From the NCBI GenBank assembly GCA_019455105.1, contig JACFMZ010000007.1:1-47717 (forward strand): 47,717 nucleotides of DNA. Reading direction: 5' to 3'. Positions 26,924-36,422 of this stretch are shown here, in pieces (within the stretch, counting starts at the first letter, position 1; each line of letters opens with the position of its first letter). Origin of the DNA: Bacteroidota bacterium (lineage in GTDB: Bacteria; Bacteroidota; Ignavibacteria; UBA10030; UBA8401). The position numbers were made by a program, and so were the translations under genes. The notes beneath the pieces were generated by a model that saw only the letters and a list, made by a program, of their open reading frames with translations, was not told the DNA's origin and ran no database searches.

Positions 26924-28729
26924 CTATTCATCTCCCATTTGCAGTACGGCAAGAAACGCTTCCTGCGGTAGCTCCACTCTGCCGACCTGCTTCATCCGTT
27001 TCTTTCCTTCTTTTTGTTTTTCAAGAAGTTTTCGTTTGCGGGAAATATCTCCGCCGTAACATTTTGCCAGAACATTTTTTCGTATTGCCGAAACATTGGT
27101 TCGCGCAATAACTTTACTGCCGATTGCCGCCTGAATGGCAACTTCAAACATTTGCCGCGGAATAAGTTCTTTTAATTTTGTGCAGAGCTTCTTTCCCATA
27201 TCGAAGGATTTGTCTCGATGCACAATGGTAGAAAGCGCATCAACCGCTTCGCCGTTAAGAAGAATATCAAGCTTCACTAAATCCGACTCGCGATAATTAA
27301 GAAATTCATAATCCAGCGAGGCGTATCCCCGTGTTAAAGATTTTAACTTATCATAAAAATCAAAAATAATTTCCGAAAGGGGAAATTCATACGAAACATC
27401 CGCGCGCGTGGGATCGAGGTAACTTGTATTTTTCCAAATCCCGCGCCGTTCCGTTGCCAGCTTCATAATATTACCGATGTATTCCGTCGGCGTAATAATC
27501 TGTGCTTTAATATACGGCTCTTCTATTCTTTCAATCTTTGAAGGGTCGGGCATATCGGAAGGATTATCAACTTCAAGCATTTCCCCGCTTGCCAGCATAA
27601 CGCGGAACTCTACGTTCGGAACAGTGGTAATGAGCGATTGATTAAATTCGCGTTCAAGACGTTCCTGAATAATTTCCATGTGAAGCAGACCGAGAAATCC
27701 GCAGCGAAAACCAAAGCCCAGCGCGCCGGAAGTTTCGGGCGCATAGATAAGCGATGAATCGTTCAGCGAAAGTTTTTCCAGCGATTCGCGCAGTTCCTGA
27801 AAATCGTCACTGTCGGTCGGATACAATCCGCTGAAGACCATCGGCTTTACTTCTTTATATCCTGCCAGCGCATTGCTCGCGCCGTTGTGAAAGGTGGTAA
27901 TGGTATCACCCACTTTTGTATCGCGTACATTTTTTAAACCGGCAATAACGTAACCGACATTTCCCGCGCTTAATTCTTTTCTGCGCGAACGATCCATATA
28001 CAGCACGCCGAGTTCTTCAACTTCGGCAACGGTTTTTTGATTGATAAATCTGATTTTATCTTTTTCCCGCAGCACGCCGTCCACAACGCGCACATACGTA
28101 ATGGCGCCGCGATAGGCATCAAATTTCGAATCAAAAATTAATGCGCGCAGCGGTTTATTTTTATCGCCGCGCGGTGCAGGAATTTTTGTAACAACGGCTT
28201 CAAGAATTTCTTCTATGCCGATTCCCGCTTTTGCGCTTGCCTTAATAATTTCTTCTTCCTTGCAGCCGATTAAGCTGACAATATCATGGGCAACGGTTTC
28301 CATCATTGTTGCCGCCGAAGGAAGATCTATTTTATTCATTACCGGAATAATTTCCAAACCGGCATCAATTGCCATATACAGATTGCTGAGTGTCTGCGCT
28401 TCTATTCCTTGAGACGCATCAACAACAAGAATTGCACCTTCACAAGCGGCAAGCGAGCGGGAAACTTCATAGGTAAAATCCACATGGCCCGGTGTATCGA
28501 TGAGATTGAGAATATACGTTTCGCCGTTCTTTGCTTTGTATTCCATTTGAATGGCGTGAAGTTTTATGGTAATACCGCGCTCCTGTTCAAGATCCATATT
28601 ATCAAGAACCTGGTTAACAACTAAATCGCGCTTAGTAATGCGCCCCGTAAATTCTAGTAACCGATCCGCCAGCGTAGATTTGCCGTGATCGATATGAGCA
28701 ATAATGCAGAAGTTTCTAATTGTATTCAT
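26924..28729 (-). CDS. lepA: elongation factor 4 (LepA), back-translocase GTPase
   Basis: A 601-residue translational GTPase, the normal LepA length. G1 [18 protein letters not shown]3 DTPGHVDF and G4 NKIDLP are intact; the GTPase domain is followed by the LepA-specific C-terminus ending in [21 protein letters not shown]. It binds stalled ribosomes and affects translation initiation and elongation under stress. It heads the classic lepA-lepB arrangement, here extended with a second lepB and hemW. The 178-base gap to lepB holds no recognisable gene. Confidence 0.97.
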   Translation of the reverse strand: MNTIRNFCIIAHIDHGKSTLADRLLEFTGRITKRDLVVNQVLDNMDLEQERGITIKLHAIQMEYKAKNGETYILNLIDTPGHVDFTYEVSRSLAACEGAILVVDASQGIEAQTLSNLYMAIDAGLEIIPVMNKIDLPSAATMMETVAHDIVSLIGCKEEEIIKASAKAGIGIEEILEAVVTKIPAPRGDKNKPLRALIFDSKFDAYRGAITYVRVVDGVLREKDKIRFINQKTVAEVEELGVLYMDRSRRKELSAGNVGYVIAGLKNVRDTKVGDTITTFHNGASNALAGYKEVKPMVFSGLYPTDSDDFQELRESLEKLSLNDSSLIYAPETSGALGFGFRCGFLGLLHMEIIQERLEREFNQSLITTVPNVEFRVMLASGEMLEVDNPSDMPDPSKIERIEEPYIKAQIITPTEYIGNIMKLATERRGIWKNTSYLDPTRADVSYEFPLSEIIFDFYDKLKSLTRGYASLDYEFLNYRESDLVKLDILLNGEAVDALSTIVHRDKSFDMGKKLCTKLKELIPRQMFEVAIQAAIGSKVIARTNVSAIRKNVLAKCYGGDISRKRKLLEKQKEGKKRMKQVGRVELPQEAFLAVLQMGDE

Positions 28730-28821
28730 TAATAGTAAGAGTAAAGGATGAATTGGGAAAGATTTTCGGCGTCAATTACACACTTGATGTAATTTTTCAT
28801 CCTTAAATTTTCAAATTTTCC

Positions 28822-28862
28822 AAAAAAAATCCCGCCGAAAAGTGCAATGGCGGGTCTTTTTT
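28822..28862 (-). terminator. bidirectional rho-independent terminator
   Basis: CCCGCC (28831-28836) / GGCGGG (28849-28854), flanked by an A-run before and a T-run after, so it can terminate in both directions. It ends the acyl-CoA synthetase transcript on the minus strand. Confidence 0.88.
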
Positions 28863-28944
28863 CTGCATTAAAATACTAATAATCGAATGCAAGTGCAAGA
28901 AAATGAATTTCTTCAGGTGAACGCTTTGTTCTTTCTCTGCAATA

Positions 28945-30468
28945 TTATACTTTTTGAAGCATATCTCGAACAATATTAGTTGTTGCACGAAAATCAATTT
29001 TTCCGCTTCCCATCTGCGGTAATTCGGAGATAATAACAAAATTTTTCGGTAGCGCAATATTGGGAAGCTGCTCTCCCATTTTTTTCAGTATTTCTTTCTC
29101 ATCAACTTTTTCGGTAACCGCCGCAACAATTCTTGCTCCTTTCATTTGGTCCGGAATTTCAACAATACAAACGCGCGTTCCTTCGGGAACAAGTTTTTCC
29201 AGTACATCTTCAACTTTAATAAGCGAAACCATTTCTCCGCCGATTTTTACAAAACGTTTTAATCTTCCGACATGCCATAAATATCCGTCTTCATCTTCCC
29301 ATCCCATATCGCCGGTATCGTACCAGCCGTGGCGGATGGCTAAGGATGTCTGCTCGAAATCGTCAAAATATCCTTTCATCACATTATCTCCCTTCACAAG
29401 AATTTTTCCGATTTCTCCGGTTTTACATTCTTTTCCCGTTTCATAATTTTCCAGCCGAACCTGCACGCCGGGAATCGGTCTGCCGACACTGCCGGGGCGG
29501 TTATGTTCCGGCGTATTTACGGTTAAGCCGGGAGAAGTTTCGGTTGCTCCGTACGCTTCTAATAATACTTTATTATGTTTTTCCAAATATCCTTTTCGCA
29601 GAGCATCAGGACATTTATCGGCGCCGCAAATCATTAAGCGGCACGATTCAAAATCTCCCGGTTGAGATTTATTAAGATATCCCCAGAAGAAACTCGGCGT
29701 GCCGACCATAAGCGTAATTTTTTCTTCTCGAAGAATCTGACACACCGCTGAAAAATCTAACGGATTAGCAATCGTTACAATCGTCATTCCAACATAGAAC
29801 GGCGCCCAGAGATGGGCTGTCTGCCCGAAGACGTGAAAGAGAGGAAGGTTGGCAAGAAAAATATCTTTCTCATCAAAGTGATAGACTTCCCGCAAGCTTT
29901 CAACGTTGGCGCGAAAATTTTTATGCGTTAACTGAACGGCTTTCGGATCTTTTTCGCTTCCGCTGGTAAACAGAATTACCGCTGTATCATTTTCATCCCC
30001 TTGATGAAGCGTTTTTAAAAGAAAATATGTGGGAAGCTTCGAGCGGAGCGCCGCGCTTAACTTTTCCAGCGTTGTAATGCTCTCCATGATGTCTTCCAAA
30101 AAAACCATACCGGGAATTACCGGGCATTGAATTTTTTCCAGCAATGCTTTTGAAGTAATAATTGTTTTAAAGTCGCACTTCTTTTGGGCGAATTGACAGT
30201 TTTGCACCGCACCGGTGGAATAATTAATCATTACCGGTATGCGCCCGCTTATTAACGACGCCAGTACCGCCAGCACGCTTCCGGCAGATGTCGGAATCAT
30301 AATGCCGATAAATCCGCTGTCGTACTTTTGAAATTTTTCGGAAAGAATTAACGACGCGATAAGGGCTTTCCCGTACGTTACTCTACGATCGGTCGTTCTA
30401 TCGATAATCGCCATCTTTCCGGAAAATTTTTTAGCGGTTTCAACAAATTGGTGGTGAAGCATTTTCAT
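28945..30468 (-). CDS. AMP-forming acyl-CoA / acyl-ACP synthetase
   Basis: A 507-residue ANL-superfamily ligase. The phosphate-binding loop is ILFTSGSEKDPKAVQLTHKN, motif YGATETSPGLTVN and A8-like GWYDTGDMGWEDEDG plus the hinge VGRLKRFVKIGGEMVS are intact; the last residues carry the catalytic Lys region (LPQMGSGKID). It activates a carboxylic acid through an acyl-adenylate. The compact length and the KRFVKIGGEMVSL hinge resemble the acyl-ACP synthetase part of Aas, so fatty acid recycling is likely, but the chain length is unknown. It has its own promoter. Confidence 0.9.
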   Translation of the reverse strand: MKMLHHQFVETAKKFSGKMAIIDRTTDRRVTYGKALIASLILSEKFQKYDSGFIGIMIPTSAGSVLAVLASLISGRIPVMINYSTGAVQNCQFAQKKCDFKTIITSKALLEKIQCPVIPGMVFLEDIMESITTLEKLSAALRSKLPTYFLLKTLHQGDENDTAVILFTSGSEKDPKAVQLTHKNFRANVESLREVYHFDEKDIFLANLPLFHVFGQTAHLWAPFYVGMTIVTIANPLDFSAVCQILREEKITLMVGTPSFFWGYLNKSQPGDFESCRLMICGADKCPDALRKGYLEKHNKVLLEAYGATETSPGLTVNTPEHNRPGSVGRPIPGVQVRLENYETGKECKTGEIGKILVKGDNVMKGYFDDFEQTSLAIRHGWYDTGDMGWEDEDGYLWHVGRLKRFVKIGGEMVSLIKVEDVLEKLVPEGTRVCIVEIPDQMKGARIVAAVTEKVDEKEILKKMGEQLPNIALPKNFVIISELPQMGSGKIDFRATTNIVRDMLQKV

Positions 30469-30499
30469 GAGACTTTCTCCAATTATTTATAAGCTTGAG

Positions 30500-30530
30500 G
30501 AAAGTTAGGTTTTCAATACTCAAAATGCAA
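30500..30530 (-). promoter_or_regulatory. -33/-7 promoter of acyl-CoA synthetase gene
   Basis: On the minus strand TTG (30530-30528), 20 bases, TAACTTTC (30507-30500). This matches TTG-N20-TAnnTTTG apart from the last base. The start codon is 31 bases downstream. Confidence 0.68.
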
Positions 30531-30594
30531 TGAAGAAAAATGAAATATCATAAATTTATTCGTTTTTCGTTAAAAATATTTTTCCTTTTACTAA

Positions 30595-31035
<441 letters not shown>

Positions 31036-31381
31036 TATATTTTTAACGGAAATTCTGCCGCCCAATACTGCCTTTTCTTGCGCTTTGATATACTCAGCCA
31101 AATGAAAATCACATTGTAAAAAATTTACTTGCTCTTTGATTTTAAACCTTCTACTTTACACTCGCAATTAACAGTACACCGTTGATGCGCCCGTAACCCT
31201 TCTGCAGAATATTCTACAGAAGATTGCTGTTCAAGATCTTTTCAGGATAATACCTGAGATAGGATCGGCAGACACAACTCTCACAGCAGAGATGCGTTAT
31301 GTGTAGCACCATGCCGGATGTACCCTTACGCGAGGCGGTATCGGTAAGGTTTCTCAGTATTAACCTGAAAGGATCCATCCT
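31036..31381. other. 346-base spacer: long structured leader of the cold-shock gene
   Basis: No gene on the plus strand. From about 31185 the composition turns less AT-rich and non-random up to the csp start codon, with several local complementarities (TTCTGCAGAA near 31200; TTACGCGAGGCGGTATCGGTAAGG around 31325). cspA-type genes of other bacteria have long 5' leaders that refold with temperature. The minus-strand frame crossing here is treated as a shadow. Confidence 0.5.
31129..31159 (+). promoter_or_regulatory. weak candidate promoter of cold-shock gene
   Basis: TTG (31129-31131), 20-base spacer, TACTTTAC (31152-31159). The -7 box fits TAnnTTTG only partly (TA..TT). If used, the leader would be about 215 bases long. 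Confidence 0.35.
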
Positions 31382-31585
31382 ATGGAAATGGGAACAGTGA
31401 AGTGGTTCAACAATTCGAAGGGTTACGGATTCATCTCCCGCGAAACAGGCGAAGATGTGTTCGTGCACTACAAGTCTATTGTTGGCGACGGCTACAAATC
31501 ACTGAAGGAAGGTGAAAAGGTTCAATTCGAAGTCGAAAAAGGACCCAAAGGCCTTCAAGCAGCGAATGTGAGCAAAGCACAATAA
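31382..31585 (+). CDS. cold-shock protein (CspA family RNA chaperone)
   Basis: 67 residues forming a single OB-fold. RNP1 KGYGFIS and RNP2 VFVHY are present, preceded by GTVKWFN. It binds single-stranded RNA and DNA and melts mRNA structure. GAAAGGATC upstream gives a ribosome-binding site; ATG 31388 two codons in is an alternative start. Its codons (AAG, TTC, AAC, GGC, CAC) are richer in C/G endings than neighbouring genes, as expected of very highly expressed genes. A strong terminator follows, so it is monocistronic. Confidence 0.96.
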   Translation: MEMGTVKWFNNSKGYGFISRETGEDVFVHYKSIVGDGYKSLKEGEKVQFEVEKGPKGLQAANVSKAQ

Positions 31586-31599
31586 TTACCATTTGCTGT

Positions 31600-31642
31600 A
31601 AAACAAAAAATCCCGACGTAAAAAGTCGGGATTTTTTGTTTT
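31600..31642 (+). terminator. rho-independent terminator of cold-shock gene
   Basis: AAAACAAAAAATCCCGAC / GTCGGGATTTTTTGTTTT is a long, almost perfect palindrome around GTAAAAA (core stem 31610-31617 and 31625-31632) with a T-run on the right and an A-run on the left. Confidence 0.95.
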
Positions 31643-31692
31643 AAATATTCTTTTGAGTAACAAAATTGTAATCTCTTCCGTCGGTTCTTTTC

Positions 31693-31724
31693 TTGCTATC
31701 AATATTGTTCTCTTCTTATCTTTT
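31693..31724 (+). promoter_or_regulatory. -33/-7 promoter of DUF3078 gene
   Basis: TTG (31693-31695), 21-base spacer, TATCTTTT (31717-31724), again the Bacteroidetes pattern. The start codon is 29 bases downstream. Confidence 0.6.
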
Positions 31725-31753
31725 CAAAAAATACTTTATGAAAGACTTCTCGT

Positions 31754-32566
31754 ATGAAATATTTCTTAATTTTCCTCTTTGCCGCTTTTACTGCATACGC
31801 TCAAAATGATTCAACACAAAAGAATTCTCATTGGCAGCACAGTCTGGTTGCCGGAGTAAATGTTACCCAAATGTCTCTTACCGACTGGGCAGCCGGCGGA
31901 GAAAGCGCGCTTTCGTACTCTTCGGTAGTTGAAGGAAAGTCCGTTCAAGATCTTGAAACCACAACATGGTCGAACACCTACAAGCTGGCGTACGGACAAA
32001 CACGGCTTGGCTCCAAACCGTTGCGCAAAACGGATGATAAAATTGAATTTGAAAGTGTGCTGACCTATAAAGTCGGAACCATCATCAATCCATATATTTC
32101 GGCAACATTAAAAACACAATTCGATGTTGGATATAAATATGACGATGCGGCCGGAACAAAAACTTTAGTGTCGCGTTTTTGGGCGCCGGCTTATTTAACA
32201 CAGGCGGTCGGTATCGGCTATCAGCCGATATCGCAGATTAAAACGCGTCTCGGCGCCGCGCTGCGTGAAGTAAGAACAAAATTCGGCTACATGGAAACTA
32301 ATAAAACCGAAGGAGGTATTGAATCCGTCACCGATGCGCAATTGAGTTTCAGCGATAATCTTTTGTTTACCGGAAAACTCGAACTTTTTTCTGCGTTTGA
32401 TAAATTTAATTTATGGATTGTTCGCAGCGATAACACGCTGGCGGCAAAAGTCAGTAATATTGTTACCGTTACTATAAATGTTCAGTTTATCAATGATGCA
32501 AACGTTCAGGCGCGGACACAAATTAAGGAAGTGCTCGCGCTCGGAATTGTGTACACCTTTATCTAA
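31754..32566 (+). CDS. DUF3078 outer-membrane protein
   Basis: A 270-residue protein with a signal peptide (MKYFLIFLFAAFTAYAQN). The block GVNVTQMSLTDWAAGGESAL near residue 35 is the DUF3078 signature, and the rest is amphipathic strands ending ...ALGIVYTFI, which indicates an outer-membrane barrel. The function of the family is not established. MscL follows 24 bases downstream on the same strand. Confidence 0.85.
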   Translation: MKYFLIFLFAAFTAYAQNDSTQKNSHWQHSLVAGVNVTQMSLTDWAAGGESALSYSSVVEGKSVQDLETTTWSNTYKLAYGQTRLGSKPLRKTDDKIEFESVLTYKVGTIINPYISATLKTQFDVGYKYDDAAGTKTLVSRFWAPAYLTQAVGIGYQPISQIKTRLGAALREVRTKFGYMETNKTEGGIESVTDAQLSFSDNLLFTGKLELFSAFDKFNLWIVRSDNTLAAKVSNIVTVTINVQFINDANVQARTQIKEVLALGIVYTFI

Positions 32567-32590
32567 AATAATTTTCAGAATGATGATGCT

Positions 32591-32887
32591 ATGGTAAAAG
32601 AGTTTATGGATTTTTTGAAAAAATACGGCGTTATTGGTTTGGCGATTGCCGTTGTTATCGGCGGAAAGGTGAACGCCTTCGTTTCGGCTACCGTTTCCGA
32701 TATTATTATGCCGATTGTCGGAATTTTTATTCCTGAAGGCGCATGGCAGACCTGGGAAATTGCCATCGGTCCGTTAAAACTTGCCGTCGGGCATTGGCTC
32801 GGTGCAGGAATTGATTTTGTTATTGTTGCCTATATTGTCTTTGCCTTTACAAAATATATTCTACGCGAAGAGTCCGCAACAAAATAA
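32591..32887 (+). CDS. mscL: large-conductance mechanosensitive channel MscL, short form
   Basis: 98 residues with the MscL architecture: N-terminal amphipathic FMDFLKKYGVIG, TM1 (LAIAVVIGGKVNAFVSATVSDIIMP, with the gate-lining glycines), a periplasmic loop (about 48-68) and TM2 (GAGIDFVIVAYIVFAFTKYI). The cytoplasmic C-terminal helical bundle present in the 136-residue E. coli protein is missing; it is dispensable for gating there. It protects cells from hypo-osmotic shock. Confidence 0.88.
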   Translation: MVKEFMDFLKKYGVIGLAIAVVIGGKVNAFVSATVSDIIMPIVGIFIPEGAWQTWEIAIGPLKLAVGHWLGAGIDFVIVAYIVFAFTKYILREESATK

Positions 32888-33076
32888 TTATATCTTTCTT
32901 TTTATCATTCCATATAGAACTCCAGAGAAGTTCTTTCATTCATTTTTATCTTTTCGTATATTGTTTACGGAAAAATTACCCCGCCTTTGCTGTGTAACAA
33001 TACGTAATAAATATTTCTCCAATCACATGAACATTGTCAATGTCTTTTGTGCACTATTGGAAGAACAGTATGTTTT

Positions 33077-34954
33077 ATGGAACATGACCAACACGAACAA
33101 GATTCACCTTCTTCATCTTCGCTGAACAGCGGAATTCCGGTTGCTCCCTCTCTCAGTTCGGCACTACAAGATATAGATCTTCCTGAAGAGCAGCAGATCG
33201 TCTCGAAAAGAATTGTTTACATCAGCGCGTTAGCAGTTCTTGTCGCATTTCTTTCCGGATTTATTGCACAGGGATTAATGTCGCTGATTTATTTCTTTAC
33301 GAATATCTTTTTTTATCATACGTTGAGTTTCTCCTCTTCATCGCCGGCAAATAATTCGCTCGGATTGCTTGTTATTGTTATTCCTGTTATCGGCGGGTTT
33401 ATTGTCGGGCTAATGGCGCGTTACGGTTCAAAAGGAATCCGCGGTCACGGCATTCCTGAAGCAATGGAAACAATTCTTATTAACGAAAGCAGAATTCCTG
33501 CACGGTTGACTTTTTTAAAACCAATTTCTGCCGCAATTTCTATCGGTACGGGCGGACCATTCGGTGCCGAAGGACCAATTATTGCCACCGGCGGCGCGCT
33601 CGGTTCTTTGCTGGGACAGTTATTAAAAACAACGGCGCATGAACGCAAAATTCTTCTTGCTGCCGGCGCGGCAGCCGGTATGGCGGCAACCTTCGGCTCT
33701 CCGGTTTCAGCCGTTATCCTTGCGGTAGAATTATTGCTGTTTGAATTTCGTCCCCGTTCAATTATTCCTGTTGCATTAGCCGCCGCCACGGCAACCGGCG
33801 TTCGCATGGCACTGGTCGGAAGCGCTCCGGTGTTCGCAATGACCGAGCTGCATCAGCCGAACGGACTTGCGCTTTCTCTCTATATATGTTTGGGCGCGTT
33901 CATCGGCGTTGCCTCGGTAGCGGTAACAAGAATTGTCTATGCGGTTGAGGATTTTTTTGAAAAACTGCCGATTCATTGGATGTGGTGGCCCATGCTCGGC
34001 GGAATTGTTGTCGGTATCATCGGGTATTTTGCTCCACACACATTCGGCGTCGGGTACGATAATATTGAACAGATTCTTTCCGGCTCAATGACGTTACAGG
34101 TGCTGTTCTTTTTATGCCTGATGAAATTTATTTCCTGGTCAGTTTCGCTCGGCAGCGGAACATCCGGCGGAACGCTTGCACCTCTTTTCACCATTGGCGG
34201 CGCCTTAGGCGGCGCGCTCGGAACGCTTGCCGCAGTGAATTTTCCGTGGATGGGAATTGATCCGCGTGTTGCCGCGTTAGTCGGCATGGCGGCAATGTTT
34301 TCCGGCGCATCGCGCGCGCTGCTGGCTTCTGTTGTGTTTGCCTTTGAAACGACTCTGCAGCCGCTCGGACTTCTTCCGCTGCTCGGCGGATGCACCGCTT
34401 CATTTCTTGTTTCGCTCATGATGATGAAGAATAGTATTATGACGGAAAAAATTGCCCGGCGCGGAATCCGCGTTCCGCAGGAATATGCGGCGGACTTTCT
34501 CGATCAGCTTCAAGTAAAAGATTTTGCCGCAAAAAATGTTTATTCTCTTTCCGCAGCCGATACACTTGCTTCCGTTCGGAAATGGATTTCTTCCGGCGCA
34601 AAGGGAACGACGCATCAGGGATTTCCGGTTCTTGACGAGCAACAGCACTTAACAGGAGTGCTTACACGGCGGGATATTTTAGATAAAACACAAAATGCAG
34701 AAGAACAAATCGGCTCGCTGATTAAGCGTACGCCCGTTGCTGTGTACGATGACTGCTCGCTTCGGGAAGCGGCGGATCATATGGTTCGGCATTCCGTCGG
34801 GAGATTGCCGGTTATTTCGCGGGAAAATCCTGCACTCGTTGTCGGAATTATTACGCGAAGCGATATTCTTTCGGCACACAATCAGCGGTTAGGAGAAACG
34901 TTAAATTCTTCATCGGGAATTATTTCTGCGATGATAAACCGCAGGAAAAAATAA
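33077..34954 (+). CDS. ClC-family chloride channel / antiporter with CBS pair
   Basis: From ATG 33077 about 625 residues; the TTG at 33047 is less likely because the following frame is unlike a ClC N-terminus. Signature segments are GTGGPFGAEGPI (selectivity filter with the gating Glu retained, which suits transport or antiport), GSGTSGGTLAPLF and MFSGASRALLASVVFAFE. The C-terminal 150 residues hold two CBS domains (about 480-540 and 550-615), which usually bind adenine nucleotides and adjust gating. It shares no obvious promoter with MscL (189-base gap). Confidence 0.92.
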   Translation: MEHDQHEQDSPSSSSLNSGIPVAPSLSSALQDIDLPEEQQIVSKRIVYISALAVLVAFLSGFIAQGLMSLIYFFTNIFFYHTLSFSSSSPANNSLGLLVIVIPVIGGFIVGLMARYGSKGIRGHGIPEAMETILINESRIPARLTFLKPISAAISIGTGGPFGAEGPIIATGGALGSLLGQLLKTTAHERKILLAAGAAAGMAATFGSPVSAVILAVELLLFEFRPRSIIPVALAAATATGVRMALVGSAPVFAMTELHQPNGLALSLYICLGAFIGVASVAVTRIVYAVEDFFEKLPIHWMWWPMLGGIVVGIIGYFAPHTFGVGYDNIEQILSGSMTLQVLFFLCLMKFISWSVSLGSGTSGGTLAPLFTIGGALGGALGTLAAVNFPWMGIDPRVAALVGMAAMFSGASRALLASVVFAFETTLQPLGLLPLLGGCTASFLVSLMMMKNSIMTEKIARRGIRVPQEYAADFLDQLQVKDFAAKNVYSLSAADTLASVRKWISSGAKGTTHQGFPVLDEQQHLTGVLTRRDILDKTQNAEEQIGSLIKRTPVAVYDDCSLREAADHMVRHSVGRLPVISRENPALVVGIITRSDILSAHNQRLGETLNSSSGIISAMINRRKK

Positions 34955-35018
34955 CGATACGGGTATGGTTTAATAAATATGCCGACAAACAGAATAACTA
35001 TTTATCGACAGCTTATTT

Positions 35019-36344
35019 CTACAAATAATATTTCAGCGGATTCGGCGGAAGCGAACATTCTTCGGCAATAGAGATGTTCGCAATCTTTCCTGAGGAGCGA
35101 AGCTGAAAAAGTTTCGGAACAATCTGGTCGCGCAGCGCAACCGGAGTTAACGGATTAATATAAATTCCTGTTCCTCCTTCAAACCCCGCCGGCACATTCA
35201 TTCTCAGCTTCAAAAGAACATGCCACGGCATTTTATAGACAGCATCAATCGGCGTGTAATACCATTCTTCGTTGCAGGACATTCTTGAACCCAGCGCCGC
35301 ATGACAGGCATGCACAAGATCGCTGAAGCCGCGAATTTCTTCTTTCGTCTGTTCATACGGACGGGAATAATTTGATTTGGAATAAATTTCTATCGTCGGA
35401 AAGCGATGGCCGATACCGACTGAGGCAACGGCGAAATCATTTTCCACAAAGACTAAATTAAACTGCGCCGCAAGATTAACTCCCAGTTCATTAAAAACAT
35501 TCGGATCTTGTCTTACCATTTGAATTTGTTCGGTAATAGAAGCGCCCCACTCATCGAGTCCGCAAATTTGTTTATGCAGATGATCGACCGATGCGCCCGC
35601 ATTGTGCAGCCAATTTTGAAAAATACTGATGTAGCGAACATACCGGTTATATTCCAGCATGTCGGACATTGCTTCAATAGTAAAATTAAAATAATGAAAA
35701 TGTTCTTCCGGCGATAATTCTCCGGAAGAGCATAACTGCGAATCATTTTCCGCCTGTTCGGTAAAATGCGACTTGGCGATAATCAATTCATGACAGCCGC
35801 CGAAAAAGGCGTCAATCATATTCAATCGTTCAAAGGCTTTTTTTCTTTTAATCTCTTCGGCGGTTTTTCCGGAACGCTGTAACTTATATTCCAGAATATT
35901 ATCAATGTGTTTTACACCCTGCGGATTTTGAATGTACTGATCTCTCCATTCAATCAAATCTTCATCCAAACGGTAACTGTAATTTTTTTTCCAATAATCA
36001 ATCGTTACAATTTCAAAAAGATTTCCGGTGCGCCGAAATTCCGCCGTCGAATTAAAATATTGGTCGGGAGGAAGATGATACGCCATATCGTACCGGCCGT
36101 CTCTTTTCACCAGGCGGGCTTTTTCCGGCGGCACTTCAAAATAGCGCGACCGGCAGAAACTGCAGTAATCTTCAGGATGATGTTGTGTTAACGGATGCGG
36201 TTCGAAATGATTTTCGTTGGTAATCGGTTTATCGCCGCGCCCCGGCACTGCCCATACTTCCGTGCCGGTAAACGGATTAATTTGTTTCACCGTTCCGTCC
36301 GGCATAATGTTATAGTAGGAATTATAATTATGCGGAAACATCAT
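35019..36344 (-). CDS. GalT/HIT-superfamily protein (DUF4921-like), possible nucleotidylyltransferase
   Basis: 441 residues. An early CSFC pair (about residue 60) resembles the zinc-binding CxxC of galactose-1-phosphate uridylyltransferases. SVDHLHKQICGLDEWG contains an HxHxQ-like core as in GalT (HPHxQ) and HIT proteins, where the middle His is the nucleotidylated residue. INPFTGTEVWAVPGRG at the N-terminus resembles the GalT/DUF4921 opening. The exact reaction is unknown. It is followed upstream on the same strand by a phosphohexomutase, which supports sugar-phosphate metabolism. Confidence 0.65.
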   Translation of the reverse strand: MMFPHNYNSYYNIMPDGTVKQINPFTGTEVWAVPGRGDKPITNENHFEPHPLTQHHPEDYCSFCRSRYFEVPPEKARLVKRDGRYDMAYHLPPDQYFNSTAEFRRTGNLFEIVTIDYWKKNYSYRLDEDLIEWRDQYIQNPQGVKHIDNILEYKLQRSGKTAEEIKRKKAFERLNMIDAFFGGCHELIIAKSHFTEQAENDSQLCSSGELSPEEHFHYFNFTIEAMSDMLEYNRYVRYISIFQNWLHNAGASVDHLHKQICGLDEWGASITEQIQMVRQDPNVFNELGVNLAAQFNLVFVENDFAVASVGIGHRFPTIEIYSKSNYSRPYEQTKEEIRGFSDLVHACHAALGSRMSCNEEWYYTPIDAVYKMPWHVLLKLRMNVPAGFEGGTGIYINPLTPVALRDQIVPKLFQLRSSGKIANISIAEECSLPPNPLKYYL

Positions 36345-36422
36345 ATTTTCCTTACCTGCAATTTTTAAATTTGCCGTTGGTAAATGTGTTAGAACAAATT
36401 GTAATTCCGGAGCAGCACGTTT

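Noticed and set aside
31214-31468. Minus-strand 84-codon reading frame across the cold-shock leader and gene
   Set aside because: It overlaps the well-supported cold-shock gene antisense, has no ribosome-binding site and looks like a compositional shadow of the structured leader.
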